Source: an uncultured Streptomyces sp. (GTDB lineage Bacteria > Actinomycetota > Actinomycetes > Streptomycetales > Streptomycetaceae). Taken from it: DNA of 7,776 nucleotides. Positions 5,802-7,776 of this stretch are shown here, in pieces; position 1 is the stretch's first letter, and every line of letters begins with the position of its first letter. The translations under genes were made by a program, and so were the position numbers. Location of the stretch: positions 1 to 7,776 of the forward strand of contig CAMLJW010000247.1 in assembly GCA_946480485.1 (NCBI GenBank). The letters are read 5' to 3'. The notes under the pieces were generated by a model that saw only the letters and a program-made list of their open reading frames with translations, was not told where the DNA came from and did no database searches.

Positions 5802-7607
5802 ATGCAGAGAAAGAGGCTCGGGCTAGCTGTCGGAATCTTCGCGGCGACATCCGCGATACTCGTGATACCCATGTTCACTGCGCAGGCGTACGACCCGACC
5901 GGCGGGATCATGTACCAGCTCGGCAGCGAGCCGTGCCTGAAGGGGCGGGGCAACTGCGCGGTCTATCCGAAGTCGGCGCAGCTGCCGAGCGGGCGTCTGG
6001 TGGCGTCGTTCGAGAAGTCCACGGTCGTGACGGAGACGGGAGGCGCCGACAAGCAGACCCTCCCGGTCTACAAGAGTGACGACCGCGGAACGACGTGGCA
6101 GCCGCTGTCACAGGTCAAGGCTCCGGCGTACCTCTCCAGCGATCCGCAGTACGCGAAGTACACGAGCAACTGGACCAACCCGTACCTCTACACGCTTCCG
6201 CAGGACGTCGGAAACCTGAAGCAGGGCACGCTGCTGCTCGCCAGCATCGTGTCGGGCGACGACTACTACTACAAGGAGCACAAGGCGGCCGACCCCAGCT
6301 GGACGCCGTCCAACGACGGAGACCGCAAGGACCTGGCGATCGCCCTGTACTCCAGCACCGACGAAGGTGCGACGTGGAAGGTCGTCAACGTCATCGCGAC
6401 CGGCGGCTGGCAGGGCGGCAGCGCGGGCGCGACCGGGCAGAACATCTCGAACGCGAACACGAACAAGCAGGTGGATCCCCTCTGGGAGCCGTACCTGATG
6501 GTCCACAAGGACAAACTCGTGTGCTACTACTCGGACGAGAACGACTACACCGGCTTCAACGCGAGCACCGGCGTCCCGACACTGGACCCCGCCAACGACA
6601 CCGCCAAGGACTCGCTCGGCCAGATCCTCGCCCACAGGACATGGGACGGCCGCAGCGCGGCATGGAGCGCCCCCGTCGTCGACCTCGCCGGGCTGACCCA
6701 AGACATGGGAGGCGGCAAGACGGAGATCGGCGGCGGGCGACCGGGCATGACGAACCTCGTCCGGACGACCGACGGCAAGTGGCTCCTGACCTTCGAGTAC
6801 TGGGGCGGCGGAGTCAACACGAAGTACGTGCTCGCCAATGACCCGTTGAAGTTCTACCTCGGCTCCCCCACGGGCACGGGCGTCACCACACTGCCGCTCG
6901 ACGCCGGTTCCCGCCCCCTCGCGACCGGCGGCAGTCCGGTCCTCATCAGGCTTCCCGACGGGCGGCTGGTCTACAACGCCGCCGGCAGCGGCAACGTCTG
7001 GGTCAACACGAGCGGGCGCAGCGACGGCGTGTGGAAGGAGTACCAGACGACCTCGAAGCCCGGCTACAGCCGCAACCTGCAGTACGTCGAGGGCACCGGC
7101 CGCATCTCGATCCTCAACAACCAGGGCACGGCCACGATCGCCTACGCCGAAGTCGACCTCGGCCACTCGGACGGCGCCTACCACCAGCTGGTGAACCGCA
7201 GGACCGACCAGGTGATCGGCACCGGGAACAAGACCAACGACGCGAACATCGGCAACGCAGACGCTCCCGACGTCCGACTCGAGGCCCCGGGCTCGGCGGC
7301 CAACGCGGACACCCAGTACTGGCACGTGGTGACCGAACCCGAGGGCGGCGTGAGCCTGCTGAACAAGTCGGGCGGCCGCGCGGCGGCCATATGGACGGGC
7401 AACGCGACCGTCGGCCAGAAGATCGGTCAGTGGGTCGACGACAGCGACACGGGCAGCTGGAACCTCGTCAAGACCGCCGACGGTTTCTACAAGTTGCAGT
7501 CGGTCAAGAACACGAGTCTGTACCTGACCGGTGCGACCGCTGGAGCGCCGCTGACACTGCAGAACGCGGTCGACGACGGTTCACAGGACTGGGAGCTCGT
7601 CCGGTAG
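5802..7607 (+). CDS. Secreted GH93-like (sialidase-fold) glycosidase with C-terminal ricin-type lectin domain
   Basis: This 601-residue protein is probably an exo-acting enzyme on a plant polysaccharide outside the cell. A Sec signal peptide is clear: MQRKR, then a hydrophobic core, with likely cleavage after AQA at 27-29. Residues about 30-455 look like a six-bladed propeller, with two Asp-boxes, SDDRGTTW at 92-99 and STDEGATW at 185-192. Segments DPLWEPYL (225-232), YYSDENDY (242-249), RPGMTNL (313-319) and TFEYWGG (330-336) recall GH93 exo-1,5-alpha-L-arabinanases. Glu229 and Glu332 are candidate catalytic residues by position. No sialidase FRIP motif was seen. Residues about 457-601 form a ricin/CBM13-like beta-trefoil with Trp507, Trp553 and Trp597 spaced 46 and 44 apart, two of them in QxW motifs. 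Cys45 and Cys52 may form a disulfide. The start follows GAGGAGGGG (5791-5799), 21 bases after the GH42 stop, so it is co-transcribed. GH93 membership is from memory of family motifs; another Asp-box glycosidase family is possible. Confidence 0.8.
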   Translation: MQRKRLGLAVGIFAATSAILVIPMFTAQAYDPTGGIMYQLGSEPCLKGRGNCAVYPKSAQLPSGRLVASFEKSTVVTETGGADKQTLPVYKSDDRGTTWQPLSQVKAPAYLSSDPQYAKYTSNWTNPYLYTLPQDVGNLKQGTLLLASIVSGDDYYYKEHKAADPSWTPSNDGDRKDLAIALYSSTDEGATWKVVNVIATGGWQGGSAGATGQNISNANTNKQVDPLWEPYLMVHKDKLVCYYSDENDYTGFNASTGVPTLDPANDTAKDSLGQILAHRTWDGRSAAWSAPVVDLAGLTQDMGGGKTEIGGGRPGMTNLVRTTDGKWLLTFEYWGGGVNTKYVLANDPLKFYLGSPTGTGVTTLPLDAGSRPLATGGSPVLIRLPDGRLVYNAAGSGNVWVNTSGRSDGVWKEYQTTSKPGYSRNLQYVEGTGRISILNNQGTATIAYAEVDLGHSDGAYHQLVNRRTDQVIGTGNKTNDANIGNADAPDVRLEAPGSAANADTQYWHVVTEPEGGVSLLNKSGGRAAAIWTGNATVGQKIGQWVDDSDTGSWNLVKTADGFYKLQSVKNTSLYLTGATAGAPLTLQNAVDDGSQDWELVR

Positions 7608-7624
7608 GCCTCGCCCTTCCGGGA

Positions 7625-7772
7625 CCGGATGCGTCGCGAACGATCGTCGCCATCCGATCGCACCACAGCGCCGTTGGTGAGCTGGACACATAGCTATCCC
7701 GCAACCGGAATGGCTGCGGAGGCGACAGGGACGGCTGTCAGCACGGTCGTTGGCGCAGTCCGACGCATCCGG
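7625..7772. repeat. Pair of 12-base inverted repeats flanking the operon's 3' non-coding end
   Basis: CCGGATGCGTCG at 7625-7636 is the exact reverse complement of CGACGCATCCGG at 7761-7772, with 124 bases between. Pairing does not extend beyond 12 bases on either side. No flanking target-site duplication is visible and no gene lies between the arms. It could be a long-range RNA pairing, paired protein sites, or the remains of a small element; the sequence does not decide. Confidence 0.4.
7699..7739 (+). terminator. Two adjacent weak hairpins, possible operon terminator
   Basis: The first hairpin pairs 7699-7703 with 7715-7719, then 7705-7706 with 7712-7713, with one A/C mismatch and a 5-base loop. 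The second pairs GACAG 7724-7728 with CTGTC 7735-7739 across six bases. Neither is followed by a T-run. They lie about 90 bases after the last stop codon. The stems are short compared with the intercistronic hairpin at 1570-1597, so the true terminator may be beyond the window. Confidence 0.2.
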
Positions 7773-7776
7773 CTAG

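Noticed and set aside
5802..7180. True sialidase (GH33) as the identity of the propeller domain
   Set aside because: The Asp-boxes are shared across several propeller families. I found no FRIP motif, while several segments fit GH93-type proteins better.
6108..7325. Minus-strand 405-codon frame opposite the GH93-like gene
   Set aside because: Its Val/Arg/Gly-rich composition has no domain signal; it is a shadow of the real gene.

Overview
The window is very GC-rich with strong G/C preference at third codon positions. Its genes follow GGAGG-type ribosome binding sites and it carries a twin-arginine lipoprotein and a ricin-type secreted glycosidase. Together these point to an actinomycete, most likely Streptomyces or a close relative. 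I saw no in-frame TTA codon in any of the five genes (read by eye).

All five genes lie on the + strand and read as one carbohydrate-use operon. In order they are: a lipoprotein sugar-binding protein (170-1561), two membrane permeases of a CUT1-type ABC importer (1639-2583 and 2580-3551, overlapping by 4 bases), a cytoplasmic GH42 beta-galactosidase (3597-5780), and a secreted protein with a GH93-like/sialidase-fold catalytic part and a C-terminal ricin-type lectin domain (5802-7607). Gaps between genes are 77, -4, 45 and 21 bases. The 77-base gap between the binding protein and the first permease holds a perfect 12-bp stem-loop, a likely device for setting the ratio of binding protein to permeases.

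The likely working order is as follows. The secreted enzyme trims a plant polysaccharide outside the cell while its lectin domain holds on to the polymer. The binding protein captures the released oligosaccharide and the permease pair imports it. The GH42 enzyme then removes galactosyl (or possibly arabinopyranosyl) units inside. GH93 exo-arabinanase likeness plus GH42 suggests arabinan, arabinogalactan or pectin side chains, but the substrate is inference. No transport ATPase and no regulator are in the window. In Streptomyces a shared ATPase (MsiK) usually serves such importers.

The ends, 1-169 and 7608-7776, are non-coding as far as I can tell. The left end is the operon leader and has a small dyad. 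The right end has weak hairpins and a 12-bp inverted repeat. I see no mobile element, RNA gene or CRISPR array. The operon is conventional in layout. The least routine parts are the lectin-bearing GH93-like enzyme and its pairing with GH42.
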